This document shows, piece after piece, positions 42,982-51,130 of a stretch of DNA of 64,000 bases (positions within the stretch are counted from its first letter, which is position 1; each line of letters starts with the position of its first letter). Made by a program: the position numbers and the translations under genes. This stretch comes from Curtobacterium sp. VKM Ac-1393 (GTDB lineage: Bacteria; Actinomycetota; Actinomycetes; Actinomycetales; Microbacteriaceae). The notes beneath the pieces are model-generated. The model was not told the DNA's origin, searched no databases, and saw only the letters and a program-made list of their open reading frames with translations. The DNA is taken from the NCBI RefSeq assembly GCF_015350995.1, contig NZ_JADKRW010000002.1, positions 62,001-126,000 on the forward strand, in the 5' to 3' direction.

Positions 42982-43314
42982 TCAGCGGGCGGGTTCGTCG
43001 CCCGTCAGGTCCGAGCGGGTGTCGGCGTGGATGGTGTCGGGGTGCTCGAACGTCTGCGCCGCAGCCCGCAGGCGCGCCACGAACTCGCCGTTCTCGACCT
43101 CGAGTTCGTCGTCGTCGGCATCCGAGACCGCGAGTTCGCTCGACGGTCCGACGAGGATCTTGACCGTCGTCATGGTGCCGTCGGCGGCGACCGTCGGGAC
43201 CGCGATGGCGTCGGCCCTGCTGCCGCCGGCGAGCGCGGCGGCGTACTCGATCACGGCCTCGGCGACGTCGTCGCTGGTGAGGATCGTCGAGCGGTCGTAC
43301 TGGATGTACTTCAT
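42982..43314 (-). CDS. Small acidic hypothetical protein between two AraC genes
   Basis: 110 residues from ATG 43314 (ggagg seven bases upstream). No membrane or signal segment. Contains VKILVGPSSELAVSDADDDELE and a C-terminal helix. Family not recognised. It is in the same direction as the AraC gene at 41.8 kb and divergent from the one at 43.4 kb, a layout suggesting it is a target of one or both. Confidence 0.75.
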   Translation of the reverse strand: MKYIQYDRSTILTSDDVAEAVIEYAAALAGGSRADAIAVPTVAADGTMTTVKILVGPSSELAVSDADDDELEVENGEFVARLRAAAQTFEHPDTIHADTRSDLTGDEPAR

Positions 43315-43421
43315 GTGTCGGGCCTCCAGCCACCCAGTCAAGCGATCTGCGGCTGGCTGCCGTCCAGGGTTCCGGCGCGCCGCGCATTGCGCGGGAGGCG
43401 ACAAGTCGCGAGGATCATCAC

Positions 43422-44366
43422 GTGCCCGAGATGTTGCACCGCACGCAGCGGGAGATCAGGACAGACGAGCCGTCGGTCGCGGCTGAGGCACTTTCGGTGA
43501 CCCACATCACCCACGGGCTCACCGTCGAGGCGTCCGGTGCGGGCTTCGTGTTCGAGGAACGAGTGCGCGGGACAGCCCTCCTGTCGCTGGAGTCGACGCA
43601 CTGCACCGGTACCGTCAGCGGTTCGCTGGAACCGGGCCGGGCGATGATGATCGCCTGGCTGAAGTCGGGGTCGGGGCGCATCGACGACGACCCTGCGCAG
43701 ATCGGGCGTCCGGTGCTGTACCGGCAGGACCCGCAGCGTTTCCGGTGGGTCGACTTCCAGCACGACGTCCTGCGCATCGACCGGACCGTTGTCGAGCAGG
43801 TCGCGGCGGAGCGCGGCGACTGGACTCCGGGTCCCCTCGAGTTCCGCCCGCGGCACGTACCCGAAGGGGCACCGCTCGCCGCCTGGTGGCTGATGGTCCG
43901 GTCCGTCGCGCAAGAGGTGATGCAGGGGCCGACCGACGTGCCGGTCGAGCGCGAACGCGACCTGGCGCGGTTCGCCGCCGGTGGCCTGCTGACGGCGATC
44001 CCGCACTGGCCGGTGGGGCAGCACGAGCCAGAGGTTGCCTCGACCGCACGGTTCGCGCGCGCCGAGACGTTCCTGCTCGACAACGCGACGGAGCAGATCA
44101 CCGTCAGCGACATCGCCGAGGCCGCCGGGTTGAGCGTGCGCGGGGTGCAGGCGGCGTTCCAGCGGCACCACGGGATCACGCCGACGATGTACCTGCGGCG
44201 GATCCGGCTCCTGCTCGCCCGCGAGGCGCTCGAGGCCGGCGACGACCGCAGTGTGGCCGAGATCGCCCGGGCCACCGGGTTCGCGCACCTGGGGCGGTTC
44301 GCCGGCAGCTACCGGCAGGAGTTCGGCGAGTTGCCGCGGCAGACGGCCCTGGCTGCGCGGGAGTAG
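43422..44366 (+). CDS. AraC-family transcriptional regulator
   Basis: 314 residues from GTG 43422. The C-terminal AraC domain (VSDIAEAAGLSVRGVQAAFQRHHGITP near 230 and SVAEIARATGFAHLGRFAGSYRQEFGE near 280, each partial) is intact. The N-terminal 200 residues form a sensor domain of unknown ligand. Start follows gaggatcatcac, which could serve as a ribosome site or a -10 box. Paralogous in layout to the 41.8 kb gene but not closely similar. Confidence 0.9.
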   Translation: MPEMLHRTQREIRTDEPSVAAEALSVTHITHGLTVEASGAGFVFEERVRGTALLSLESTHCTGTVSGSLEPGRAMMIAWLKSGSGRIDDDPAQIGRPVLYRQDPQRFRWVDFQHDVLRIDRTVVEQVAAERGDWTPGPLEFRPRHVPEGAPLAAWWLMVRSVAQEVMQGPTDVPVERERDLARFAAGGLLTAIPHWPVGQHEPEVASTARFARAETFLLDNATEQITVSDIAEAAGLSVRGVQAAFQRHHGITPTMYLRRIRLLLAREALEAGDDRSVAEIARATGFAHLGRFAGSYRQEFGELPRQTALAARE

Positions 44367-44369
44367 CGG

Positions 44370-44410
44370 CAGCGGGAGTAGCGGCGGCGGCAGCGGCAGC
44401 GGCAGGAGTG
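44370..44410 (+). repeat. Simple gcggca/gcgg repeat after the AraC gene
   Basis: Short purine-rich copies of gcggcag and gcgggag. No other feature seen in 44367-44531 except a TAGGTT -10 candidate near 44482 for the next gene. Confidence 0.6.
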
Positions 44411-44531
44411 GCGGGCCGGGGCGTTACCGCAAGGATCACGCAACCGCCCCGGCGTCCGTTGTCGCGTCACCCTGCAGCGCCTAGGTTTCGGCTGTGCGAC
44501 ACCGCACAGTCCCTCGAACCCCGGAGGCCGC

Positions 44532-45113
44532 ATGACCGCGCCAGCCGTTCCCGTGCCGTCGACGTTCGCCCGACGGCTGCGTGAAGATGCCGCGCACGCC
44601 CGCGAGCACGTCGTCCTGACGGCACTGCTCGGCTCGCCGTTCCTGCCGCGCGTGGTCCGCCGGGTGCTCCTGAACCTGGCGGGGGCGCGTGCCGAGTCCG
44701 CCCCCGGTGTCGGTTTCTCGCTCACCGGCGACCCGCGCAACCTGTCCGTCGCGCGCGGCGTCTACTTCAACCGCGGCACGACGATCGAGGCCGTCGCACC
44801 CGTGCGCATCGGTGCGAACGCCGCCATCGGCATGCAGGTCCTCATCATGACGAGCCACCACGCGATCGACGCCGACGGCCGCTGGAGCGACACCGCGACC
44901 GGCCGCCCGGTCGTCATCGAGGACCGTGTGTGGATCGGGGGCCGGGCGACGGTCCTGCCCGGTGCGCACATCGAGCACGACGTGGTCGTCGCCGCCGGCG
45001 CGGTCGTCACCGGACGCCTGCTCGCGCACGGCGTGTACGCCGGCGTGCCGGCGAAGCGCATCCGCGACCTGGCCGGGGCGGACCGGCCCGAGGTTCCCGA
45101 CGCGACCAGCTGA
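44532..45113 (+). CDS. Hexapeptide-repeat acyl/acetyltransferase
   Basis: 193 residues from ATG (ggagg eight bases upstream). A left-handed beta-helix of hexapeptides runs from VYFNRGTTIEAVAPVRIGANAAIG to VVIEDRVWIGGRATVLPGAHIEHD. The catalytic His is probably in MTSHHAID, and AGVPAKRIRDL ends the fold as in maltose/galactoside acetyltransferases. It should transfer an acetyl group from acetyl-CoA to a sugar or similar. A helical N-terminal extension of about 60 residues is longer than usual. Confidence 0.88.
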   Translation: MTAPAVPVPSTFARRLREDAAHAREHVVLTALLGSPFLPRVVRRVLLNLAGARAESAPGVGFSLTGDPRNLSVARGVYFNRGTTIEAVAPVRIGANAAIGMQVLIMTSHHAIDADGRWSDTATGRPVVIEDRVWIGGRATVLPGAHIEHDVVVAAGAVVTGRLLAHGVYAGVPAKRIRDLAGADRPEVPDATS

Positions 45114-45159
45114 CGGCCTGGAGGCGCGGGGCGGCCCCGCCACGGGCCTCCCGTCCGTC
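45112..45159 (+). terminator. Terminator after the acetyltransferase gene
   Basis: Imperfect 13-bp arms (45112-45124 and 45147-45159) with a GC-rich loop, starting at the stop codon. Confidence 0.6.
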
Positions 45160-45281
45160 GGTGCGCGCCCTGCACACTTCTGCCCCGGACACGCCGGTGT
45201 GTCGGTCAGACGCCCCGACGTCAGCGACACGCCCCCGTATCCGGCGGCGTCTCGGGCAGCTGGCGGCGTCGTGCGGACACG

Positions 45282-45313
45282 CCGGCGTCCGGCGTCCGGC
45301 GTCCGGCGTCCGG
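45282..45313 (+). repeat. Tandem 7-bp repeat (ccggcgt)
   Basis: Four exact copies plus a partial one. The wider gap 45160-45399 also contains ggcggcgtctcg text like that of the 12 kb repeat region but no gene. Confidence 0.85.
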
Positions 45314-45399
45314 ACACAGCGTGCTTCCGCGCGCGCCCGCTGTCTGCCACGATGGGCGCGACGCGGGCGACGATGCCCGGCCGTCGTGAGGAGTCCACC

Positions 45400-45816
45400 A
45401 TGTCCGTGCGTCTCAATCCCTACCTCGGGTTCCGTTCGGGGGCCCGCGAAGCCCTCGAGTTCTACCACTCGGTGTTCCACGGCGAGCTCACGATCGGCAC
45501 CTTCGGCGAAGCCGGCATGAGCCAGGACCCGGCCGACGCCGACCATGTCATGCACGGGCAGCTCGACGGCGAGAACGGACTGCTGCTGATGGCGTCGGAC
45601 GCGCCGGCGGGCATGCCGACGCCGTCGGAGAGCTCGATCTCGCTCTCGCTGAGCGGCGACGACACCGAGGCACTGACCCGCTACTGGAACGGCCTCGCCA
45701 ACGGCGCGACGATCGTCGAACCGCTCACCCAGGCGCCGTGGGGCGACACGTTCGGGATGCTCACCGACCGGTTCCAGGTGTCGTGGCTGGTCAACATCAC
45801 CGGCTCGGCGAGCTGA
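45400..45816 (+). CDS. VOC-family (PhnB-like) protein
   Basis: 138 residues from ATG 45400 (gaggag seven bases upstream). Starts LNPYLGFRSGAREALEFYHSVFHGEL, the PhnB-like glyoxalase/bleomycin-resistance superfamily opening, and ends APWGDTFGMLTDRFQVSWLVNI. Two paired beta-alpha-beta3 modules. Members bind metal or small ligands; the exact function is not established. Its 3' end overlaps the convergent ICMT-like gene by 20 bases. Confidence 0.87.
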   Translation: MSVRLNPYLGFRSGAREALEFYHSVFHGELTIGTFGEAGMSQDPADADHVMHGQLDGENGLLLMASDAPAGMPTPSESSISLSLSGDDTEALTRYWNGLANGATIVEPLTQAPWGDTFGMLTDRFQVSWLVNITGSAS

Positions 45817-46762
45817 CGGCGGCCGGGACCGGTCCGACCGACGCGGCGATCGGCCACCGCGGCACCCAGCACCGGACCCGCGCGGTGTACCGGCGGAAGT
45901 CGTCGCCGAAGCGCTCCTCGAGGTCGGCTTCCTCGAGCGGTCGGACGATGCAGTTCCACACGATCGACCCCGCGAGCGCGTAGACGACCACCATCCACGA
46001 CCCGAGCACGAGCCCGACGGCGACACCCTGCGTGATGCCGGCGAGCGCCATCGGGTTGCGGACGGAGCGGTAGGGACCGGCGACCACGAGGCGGTTGGCG
46101 CTGGCAGAGGGCAACGGCGTCCCCGCGCCCTTCGTCGACATCGCGGCGGCCGACGCGATGCCGAGCGCGCTGGCGAACATGAGCACGACGAGCCCGGTCA
46201 CGAACAGGGTGGTGACGACCGGGCCGGGCAGCGCCGGGTGCACCTGCCAGCGGTGCTCGGCGAAGGCGATGAGCACGGGGAACACACCGAGGAAGAGCCC
46301 CCAGAAGACGACGATCTGCAGCGTCGTCGCGACTACGTGCCGTGACCGTGCAGCGTGCGGGTCGGCGGTGCGGAACCGCAGCGGCCCGGCGTCCAGCCAC
46401 TCGGTCGGCACCCGACCGAGCAGGACCAGGGCGAGCGCCAGGACGGACCCGACGGACGCGGCGGTCATGACGAGGACACCCCACCCGGCCTCACCGCTGA
46501 TCGTCGCCCACGCCGCGAGGCCGGCGAGGACGACCGTGGTCCACACGGAGGCGACGATCGCCGCGATCCGCCCGACCGTGCCGGCGGCGATCGCGGCGAG
46601 CGCCGAGGCAACGACGAAGAGCGGGACGTCGAGGGTCGCGACGACCACCGGGTCCAGCGAGCCGAGCGTCAGGGTCCGGATGCCGGGCACGGTCGCGACG
46701 GCGATCCACCAGACGGCGCCGCCGAGTGCCTGCAGTGCGAAGTACAGCCGGCCCCGGGACAC
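45797..46762 (-). CDS. ICMT/PEMT-like membrane methyltransferase family protein
   Basis: 321 residues from GTG 46762, six bases after TACGGT (leaderless). Eight or so hydrophobic helices. The C-terminal third has the isoprenylcysteine-methyltransferase-like signature LVVAGPYRSVRNPMALAGI and RPLEEADLEERFGDDFRRYTARVRCW. This conserved NP..LEE pattern binds S-adenosylmethionine in the family. Bacterial substrates are mostly unknown. The 20-base tail overlap with the VOC gene is convergent. Confidence 0.83.
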   Translation of the reverse strand: MSRGRLYFALQALGGAVWWIAVATVPGIRTLTLGSLDPVVVATLDVPLFVVASALAAIAAGTVGRIAAIVASVWTTVVLAGLAAWATISGEAGWGVLVMTAASVGSVLALALVLLGRVPTEWLDAGPLRFRTADPHAARSRHVVATTLQIVVFWGLFLGVFPVLIAFAEHRWQVHPALPGPVVTTLFVTGLVVLMFASALGIASAAAMSTKGAGTPLPSASANRLVVAGPYRSVRNPMALAGITQGVAVGLVLGSWMVVVYALAGSIVWNCIVRPLEEADLEERFGDDFRRYTARVRCWVPRWPIAASVGPVPAAVSSPSR

Positions 46763-46816
46763 GTCTGCACCGTAGCGCGTTCCGCGGCCCGGGTCACGGT
46801 GCGACCGCGGCCTGGG

Positions 46817-47716
46817 TCACGGCGTGACCATGCCGCCGTTCACGTTGAGGGTCTCGCCGACGACGTAGCTCGACTCGTCCGACGCCAGGAACACGTAGGC
46901 CGGTGCGAGTTCGGCCGGCTGTCCGGCGCGGCCCATCGGCGACTCGCTGCTGCCGAATTCGGGCAGCGTCGACGGGTCGACGCCGCCGCTCGGCTGCAGG
47001 ACCGTCCACGTCGGCCCGGGAGCGACGACGTTCACCCGGATCCCGCGCTCGACGAGCAGCTGCGACAGGCCCTTCGAGAAGTTGTTGATCGCGCCCTTCG
47101 ACGCCGCGTAGTCGAGACGGTCCGGTGCCGGCTTGTACGCCTCCATCGACGCCGTCGTCGTGATCGTCGCCCCCGGGTGCAGGTGCGGGAGCGCCGCCTT
47201 CACGAGTCGGAACAGGCCGAACACGTTGACGTCGAACGTCGCCTCGAACTGCTCGTCGGTGATGTCGAGCAGGTCCGGCTGCCACCGTTGCTTGCCCGCG
47301 ACGCTCACGAGGGCATCGAGGCCGCCGAGCCCCGCGACCGCCTGGTCGACGAGTTCCTGGGCGGAGCCGCGGTCGCGCAGGTCGCCGGGGATCGCAACGG
47401 CAGTGCGTCCGGCGGCACGGATCTGCTCGAGCACGTGGTCGGCGTCGGACTGCTCCTCCGGCAGGTACGCGATCGCGACGTCGGCGCCCTCACGGGCGAA
47501 CGCGATCGCGACGGCGCCGCCGATCCCGGAGTCGCCACCGGTGATCAGGGCCCTGCGGCCGGCGAGCCGGCCGGTGCCCCGGTAGGTCGACTCGCCCAGG
47601 TCGGGGACCGGGTCCATCTCGGACTGGAGGCCCGGCTCGGCCTGCGTCTGCGGCTTCGGCTGGACGTCGGGGTAGCGGGTGCGCGGGTCGCCGTGTTCGT
47701 ACTGGTCGGTGGGCAT
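46817..47716 (-). CDS. Short-chain dehydrogenase (YghA/general stress 39 type)
   Basis: 299 residues from ATG 47716 (ggaagga upstream). The roughly 45-residue N-terminal extension (QPKPQTQAEPGLQSEMDP) before the fold is typical of this SDR subgroup. NAD(P) motif LITGGDSGIGGAVA, catalytic Ser in TTASMEAY, YAASKGAINNF with the Tyr-Lys pair, and C-terminal VVGETLNVNGGM. Often part of general stress responses; the substrate is unknown. Divergent from the DUF3140 gene. Confidence 0.92.
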   Translation of the reverse strand: MPTDQYEHGDPRTRYPDVQPKPQTQAEPGLQSEMDPVPDLGESTYRGTGRLAGRRALITGGDSGIGGAVAIAFAREGADVAIAYLPEEQSDADHVLEQIRAAGRTAVAIPGDLRDRGSAQELVDQAVAGLGGLDALVSVAGKQRWQPDLLDITDEQFEATFDVNVFGLFRLVKAALPHLHPGATITTTASMEAYKPAPDRLDYAASKGAINNFSKGLSQLLVERGIRVNVVAPGPTWTVLQPSGGVDPSTLPEFGSSESPMGRAGQPAELAPAYVFLASDESSYVVGETLNVNGGMVTP

Positions 47717-47823
47717 GCGGGTTCCTTCCTGCGTTCGTCCCCACGGAACCCGTTGCGGCTGGGCGAGGGCGGAACGCCATCCGTCCTGCGCATCCGTCCA
47801 GGGCGGCGGGGTTGCCTCGACGC

Positions 47824-48162
47824 ATGAGTGATGACGACGTCGAACAGACCGAGCGCGACTTCGCCGACGCGGTGAACATGACCGCCTCGGAGCTGCGGGG
47901 GTGGCTCGACACGGACGAGTCGAAGCACGTCGGGCAGACGCCACCGGGCGGCGGTGAGTCGACCGGGCACGAGAGCGGACGGCACATAATCCGGATCCTC
48001 GAGAAGCACAAGGCGGACCGGACCGACGACGACCACGCACACATGCGGAAGGTGGTCGGCTACGTCGCCCGGCACGCGGCGCAGCGGCCGGACGGTGACG
48101 TGCACGACACCCCGTGGCGATGGTCCTTGATGAACTGGGGACACGACCCCGAGCAGCGCTGA
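47824..48162 (+). CDS. DUF3140 family protein
   Basis: 112 residues from ATG 47824. Small charged protein with the DUF3140 pattern: ELRGWLDTDESKHVGQ, HESGRHIIRILEKHK and HMRKVVGYVARHAAQRP. It ends with SLMNWGHDP. Function unknown. Pairing with a stress-type SDR in a divergent arrangement suggests a stress-related role, which is inference. Confidence 0.87.
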   Translation: MSDDDVEQTERDFADAVNMTASELRGWLDTDESKHVGQTPPGGGESTGHESGRHIIRILEKHKADRTDDDHAHMRKVVGYVARHAAQRPDGDVHDTPWRWSLMNWGHDPEQR

Positions 48163-48190
48163 CCCCGCCTGCCCCCCGCCAGCCTCCCCG

Positions 48191-49204
48191 TTATCCGGCG
48201 TCGGCGTCGGCCACGGCGTCGATCCCGGCGGCGATCTCCGCCGCGTGCGTGTGGTGCAGGTAGTGCTCGCCGTCGAGCATCACGACCTGCCCGTCGGTGA
48301 CGGTGGCAGCCTGCTCGCGGTGGAGACGCTCCCACCCCGGCACGTCCGGGTCGTCGGCCACGACGAACAGACGGACCGGCAGGTCCGCCGGGAACGACAG
48401 GCCACGGGCATGGCGGAAGTTCGCTCCGAGGTGCTCGTACTCGTCCAGGTAGGTCGAGGTCATGCTGTTCCGGTGCGACAGCAGGACCATCTGCTCCTTC
48501 TGCGCCGCGGTGTACGGCAGGTCTGCGTAGGCGTCGCCAGCGAGCGCCGTGAGCACCCGCAGGAGTCCGGTCGCCTTCACGAAGCGGAACAGCCCCGATC
48601 CGACGGCCTCGTCGATGCCGGGCTGCGTGGGGACGCTGCTGTCGATGCCGACGAAGGCCTGCACCTCGTCCGGATGGGCGTGCACGTACTCGAGCGCGTA
48701 GATGCCGGCGACCGAGTGCCCGGCGAGCACGTAGCGGTCGATGCCGAGCTCCGACAGCGCCTGGTGCACCTCGGCGACGATGTTCGCGCTCGTGCGCGGC
48801 CGTTCGGTGCCGTCGCTCAGGCCGTACCCGAGCGGCTCGACCACAACCACCCGGTGGGTGTCCTGCAGCCGGTCGACCAGCGGGGCGAAGTCGATGACCG
48901 GTGACGCCGTCCCGAAGCCGGGCAGCAGCACAACCGTCGAGGGGCCCGAGCCGGTGACGGCGACGTTGACCCGGCCGCCCGGCACCGCGACGAGCTGCCC
49001 GTACGGCCGGATGTCGTCCCGCTCGGAGGCGGTCGCGATCGCGTCGTAGGTGGCGGTGCCGCCGAGTGTCAGGGCACCGAGTCCGATCAGCCCGACGAGC
49101 GAGAACCCGATGATCCGGAGCGGCCGGCGGCGTCGGCGCGGAGCGCGCGTCGGGGTGACGGCGGGGGCGGGGGCGGAGATGGGCGTGGGGTGCTGCGTGT
49201 CCAT
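48191..49204 (-). CDS. Membrane-anchored alpha/beta-hydrolase
   Basis: 337 residues. A basic Pro-rich N-terminus then one membrane helix (IIGFSLVGLIGLGALTLGG, about residues 31-49), placing the hydrolase domain outside. Nucleophile elbow LAGHSVAGIYALE, oxyanion VVLLPGFGTASP, acid region VVADDPDVPG and catalytic His in DGEHYLHHTH. ATG 49204 follows TAGCGT by six bases (leaderless). Substrate is unknown. Confidence 0.88.
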   Translation of the reverse strand: MDTQHPTPISAPAPAVTPTRAPRRRRRPLRIIGFSLVGLIGLGALTLGGTATYDAIATASERDDIRPYGQLVAVPGGRVNVAVTGSGPSTVVLLPGFGTASPVIDFAPLVDRLQDTHRVVVVEPLGYGLSDGTERPRTSANIVAEVHQALSELGIDRYVLAGHSVAGIYALEYVHAHPDEVQAFVGIDSSVPTQPGIDEAVGSGLFRFVKATGLLRVLTALAGDAYADLPYTAAQKEQMVLLSHRNSMTSTYLDEYEHLGANFRHARGLSFPADLPVRLFVVADDPDVPGWERLHREQAATVTDGQVVMLDGEHYLHHTHAAEIAAGIDAVADADAG

Positions 49205-49292
49205 GCCTGCACGCTAGGTCGGGCGGGCACCACCGCACATCGGAGCGCGGTACCGATGCGGCGTCCGCCTCGTCGTACCGGAGTCCGACCTC

Positions 49293-49358
49293 GGGACGAC
49301 TCCGCGACGATCCCGGGACGGCTCGGGGACGACCCCGGAACGGCTCCGGGACGGCTCC
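49293..49358. repeat. Tandem 11-bp repeat, 6 units, in a divergent intergenic region
   Basis: Six degenerate units like gggacggctcc, then a partial one. The 11-base period is close to one turn of DNA, so protein-binding faces would align. Confidence 0.8.
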
Positions 49359-49379
49359 GGGATGGGGGAGAATGGCGGG

Positions 49380-49598
49380 GTGAACGAGACGGGCATGCCG
49401 CGCTTCCGACGGATCTGGTCGACCGTGCAGGTCGGGGTGCTCGCGATCGCCGTCGGGTTCTGCGTCGTGATGCTCGTGATCGGGCAGGGCAAACTCGACC
49501 GGGTCTACGCCGTCGCCGCGGTCTTCTTCGGGCTCGCACTCGTCGGGCACAGCACGTACCTCTGGCTCCTGGCCCGGGCCAACCGCGCCGGACGCTGA
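49380..49598 (+). CDS. Small two-helix membrane protein
   Basis: 72 residues from GTG 49380, with ggggag nine bases upstream; an ATG at 49362 is possible but would put the ribosome site inside the gene. Two hydrophobic helices (VGVLAIAVGFCVVMLVI and VYAVAAVFFGLALVGHSTYLWLL). Not recognised. Confidence 0.7.
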   Translation: MNETGMPRFRRIWSTVQVGVLAIAVGFCVVMLVIGQGKLDRVYAVAAVFFGLALVGHSTYLWLLARANRAGR

Positions 49599-49611
49599 GG
49601 CTCCGGAGCCG

Positions 49612-49875
49612 CTAGACCCCGAGCCGGAAGAGCAGCGGCAGGAGCAGGCCGGCGACCCACACGAGCAGGAAGAGCAGCGCCCCGCCCGTCAAGAGCCGAC
49701 GACGACGGCGCAACGTGGGGCTGCGCTCCTCGCCCCACATCTGGGCACGGACGAGCACCCGGTTCGCCTGCTCGACGACCTTCCGGACCTCGGGATCGTC
49801 GAGCTCCAGGGCACCGGCCCGGGCGTGCTCGGCGATGACGGTGGCCTCGTCGACGGTGAGGTCGTCCTTGCGCAT
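49612..49875 (-). CDS. Small C-terminally anchored membrane protein
   Basis: 87 residues. A charged helical N-terminal half (EATVIAEHARAGALELDDPEVRKVV) with a basic stop (RRRRRLL) is followed by a single C-terminal helix. Tail-anchored topology. Not recognised. Convergent with the preceding small membrane gene across 13 bases. The following 205-base gap to 50081 shows only GC-rich inverted repeats (ggttgca/tgcaacc near 49980-50010). Confidence 0.7.
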   Translation of the reverse strand: MRKDDLTVDEATVIAEHARAGALELDDPEVRKVVEQANRVLVRAQMWGEERSPTLRRRRRLLTGGALLFLLVWVAGLLLPLLFRLGV

Positions 49876-50080
49876 GCTCCATCTTCGCACCGGACCGCCC
49901 ACGGTGCCTGTTTCGCGCGGTCGGGCGCCCCGGCACGGTGCGGGTTCCGTGGGTGGGTGCCGGGTTGGCCGCGTGGTGCGTGGTTGCAGGCGTGCACGGT
50001 GCGTGCAACCGCGCACCGGCTGACGCACCGCGCACGGCCCCTGGGCGGGACCGGACCACCGACCGGGTACTGATGGACCC

Positions 50081-51043
50081 ATGGGACATCGCTACCGCGG
50101 GAAGATCGTCGTCGTCACGGGAGCATCGAGCGGCATCGGGAGGGCCGCGGCGCACGAGTTCGCTCGGCAGGGCGCGACACTCGTGCTCGCGGCGCGCGGG
50201 CACGACAGTCTGGAGGCCGCCGCCGCCGAGTGCCGAGCACTCGGCGCCGACGCGATCGCGATCCCCACGGACGTCGCCGACGAGCACCAGGTGAAAGACC
50301 TCATCGGCACCGTCACGACACGCTTCGGCCGCATCGACGTCTTCGTCGGCAACGCCGCCCTGTTCGTCTACGGCCTGTTCGAGCAGACCCCGGCCGAGGC
50401 CTTCAAACGTGTCGTCGACACGAACCTGTACGGGCACCTCCACGCGATCCGGCAGCTGCTGCCGCACTGGAAGCAGCGCGGGCAGGGCACCTACGTGCTC
50501 GTCGGGTCGATCCAGTCGCTGCTGTCCGCGCCGTACCAGTCGGCGTACGTGACGAGCAAGCACGCGGCGCTCGGTCTGGTCGACGTGCTCGGGGACGAGT
50601 TCGCCGGCACCGGCATCCGGTTCACGACGCTGCTGCCGTCGACGATCGACACCCCGATCTACCAGAACGGCGCGAACTACACCGGCAAGAACTCGCACCC
50701 GCTGCCACCGACGGTGTCCGTCCAACGCGCCGGGCGGGCGGTTGTCCGCGCCGCCACACACCCGAAGCGGTACCGGTTCGTCGGCCGGATCCAGGCGTCG
50801 CTCGTACCGCTGCAGTACGTGTTCCCGGGGCTGTTCCACAAGATCACGAAGCCGATGGTCGAGACCTTCGCCCTGCGTGGGAAGGGCGAGCCGACCGACG
50901 GCAACCTCTACGCTCCCGCGGACGCCGACAACGCCACGGACGGCGGCTGGGTCGCGAAGCGTCGACGTGTCACCCGCCCGCTCGTGTGGCTCGGCGCGGC
51001 CGCCGCGGTCGGTGCCGTGGTGCTCGGCCGCGCGCGGCGGTAG
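50081..51043 (+). CDS. Short-chain dehydrogenase with C-terminal membrane helix
   Basis: 320 residues. SDR motifs VVTGASSGIGRAAA (residue 11), NAALF, Ser in LVGSIQS and YVTSKHAAL with the catalytic Tyr-Lys. An extended C-terminus ends in one helix (LVWLGAAAAVGAVVLG), so the enzyme is probably tethered to the membrane. In-frame ATG 50081 has no clear ribosome site; an imperfect -10 (tactgat) lies seven bases upstream. Substrate is unknown. Confidence 0.87.
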   Translation: MGHRYRGKIVVVTGASSGIGRAAAHEFARQGATLVLAARGHDSLEAAAAECRALGADAIAIPTDVADEHQVKDLIGTVTTRFGRIDVFVGNAALFVYGLFEQTPAEAFKRVVDTNLYGHLHAIRQLLPHWKQRGQGTYVLVGSIQSLLSAPYQSAYVTSKHAALGLVDVLGDEFAGTGIRFTTLLPSTIDTPIYQNGANYTGKNSHPLPPTVSVQRAGRAVVRAATHPKRYRFVGRIQASLVPLQYVFPGLFHKITKPMVETFALRGKGEPTDGNLYAPADADNATDGGWVAKRRRVTRPLVWLGAAAAVGAVVLGRARR

Positions 51044-51046
51044 ACC

Positions 51047-51108
51047 CACACGCGTTCTGCGACGATCCACGAGTCGGTCGACGCGTGGACCGTCGCAGAA
51101 CGGGTGTG
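51047..51108. terminator. Bidirectional terminator, 25-bp arms
   Basis: Arms 51047-51071 and 51084-51108 match with two mismatches; 12-base loop. Located between convergent genes. Confidence 0.7.
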
Positions 51109-51130
51109 CAGAGCGACGCGACCGTGCGGG

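Noticed and set aside
45797..45816. Frameshift or misassembly at the VOC/ICMT overlap
   Set aside because: A 20-base convergent overlap is ordinary, and both proteins have intact family C-termini.
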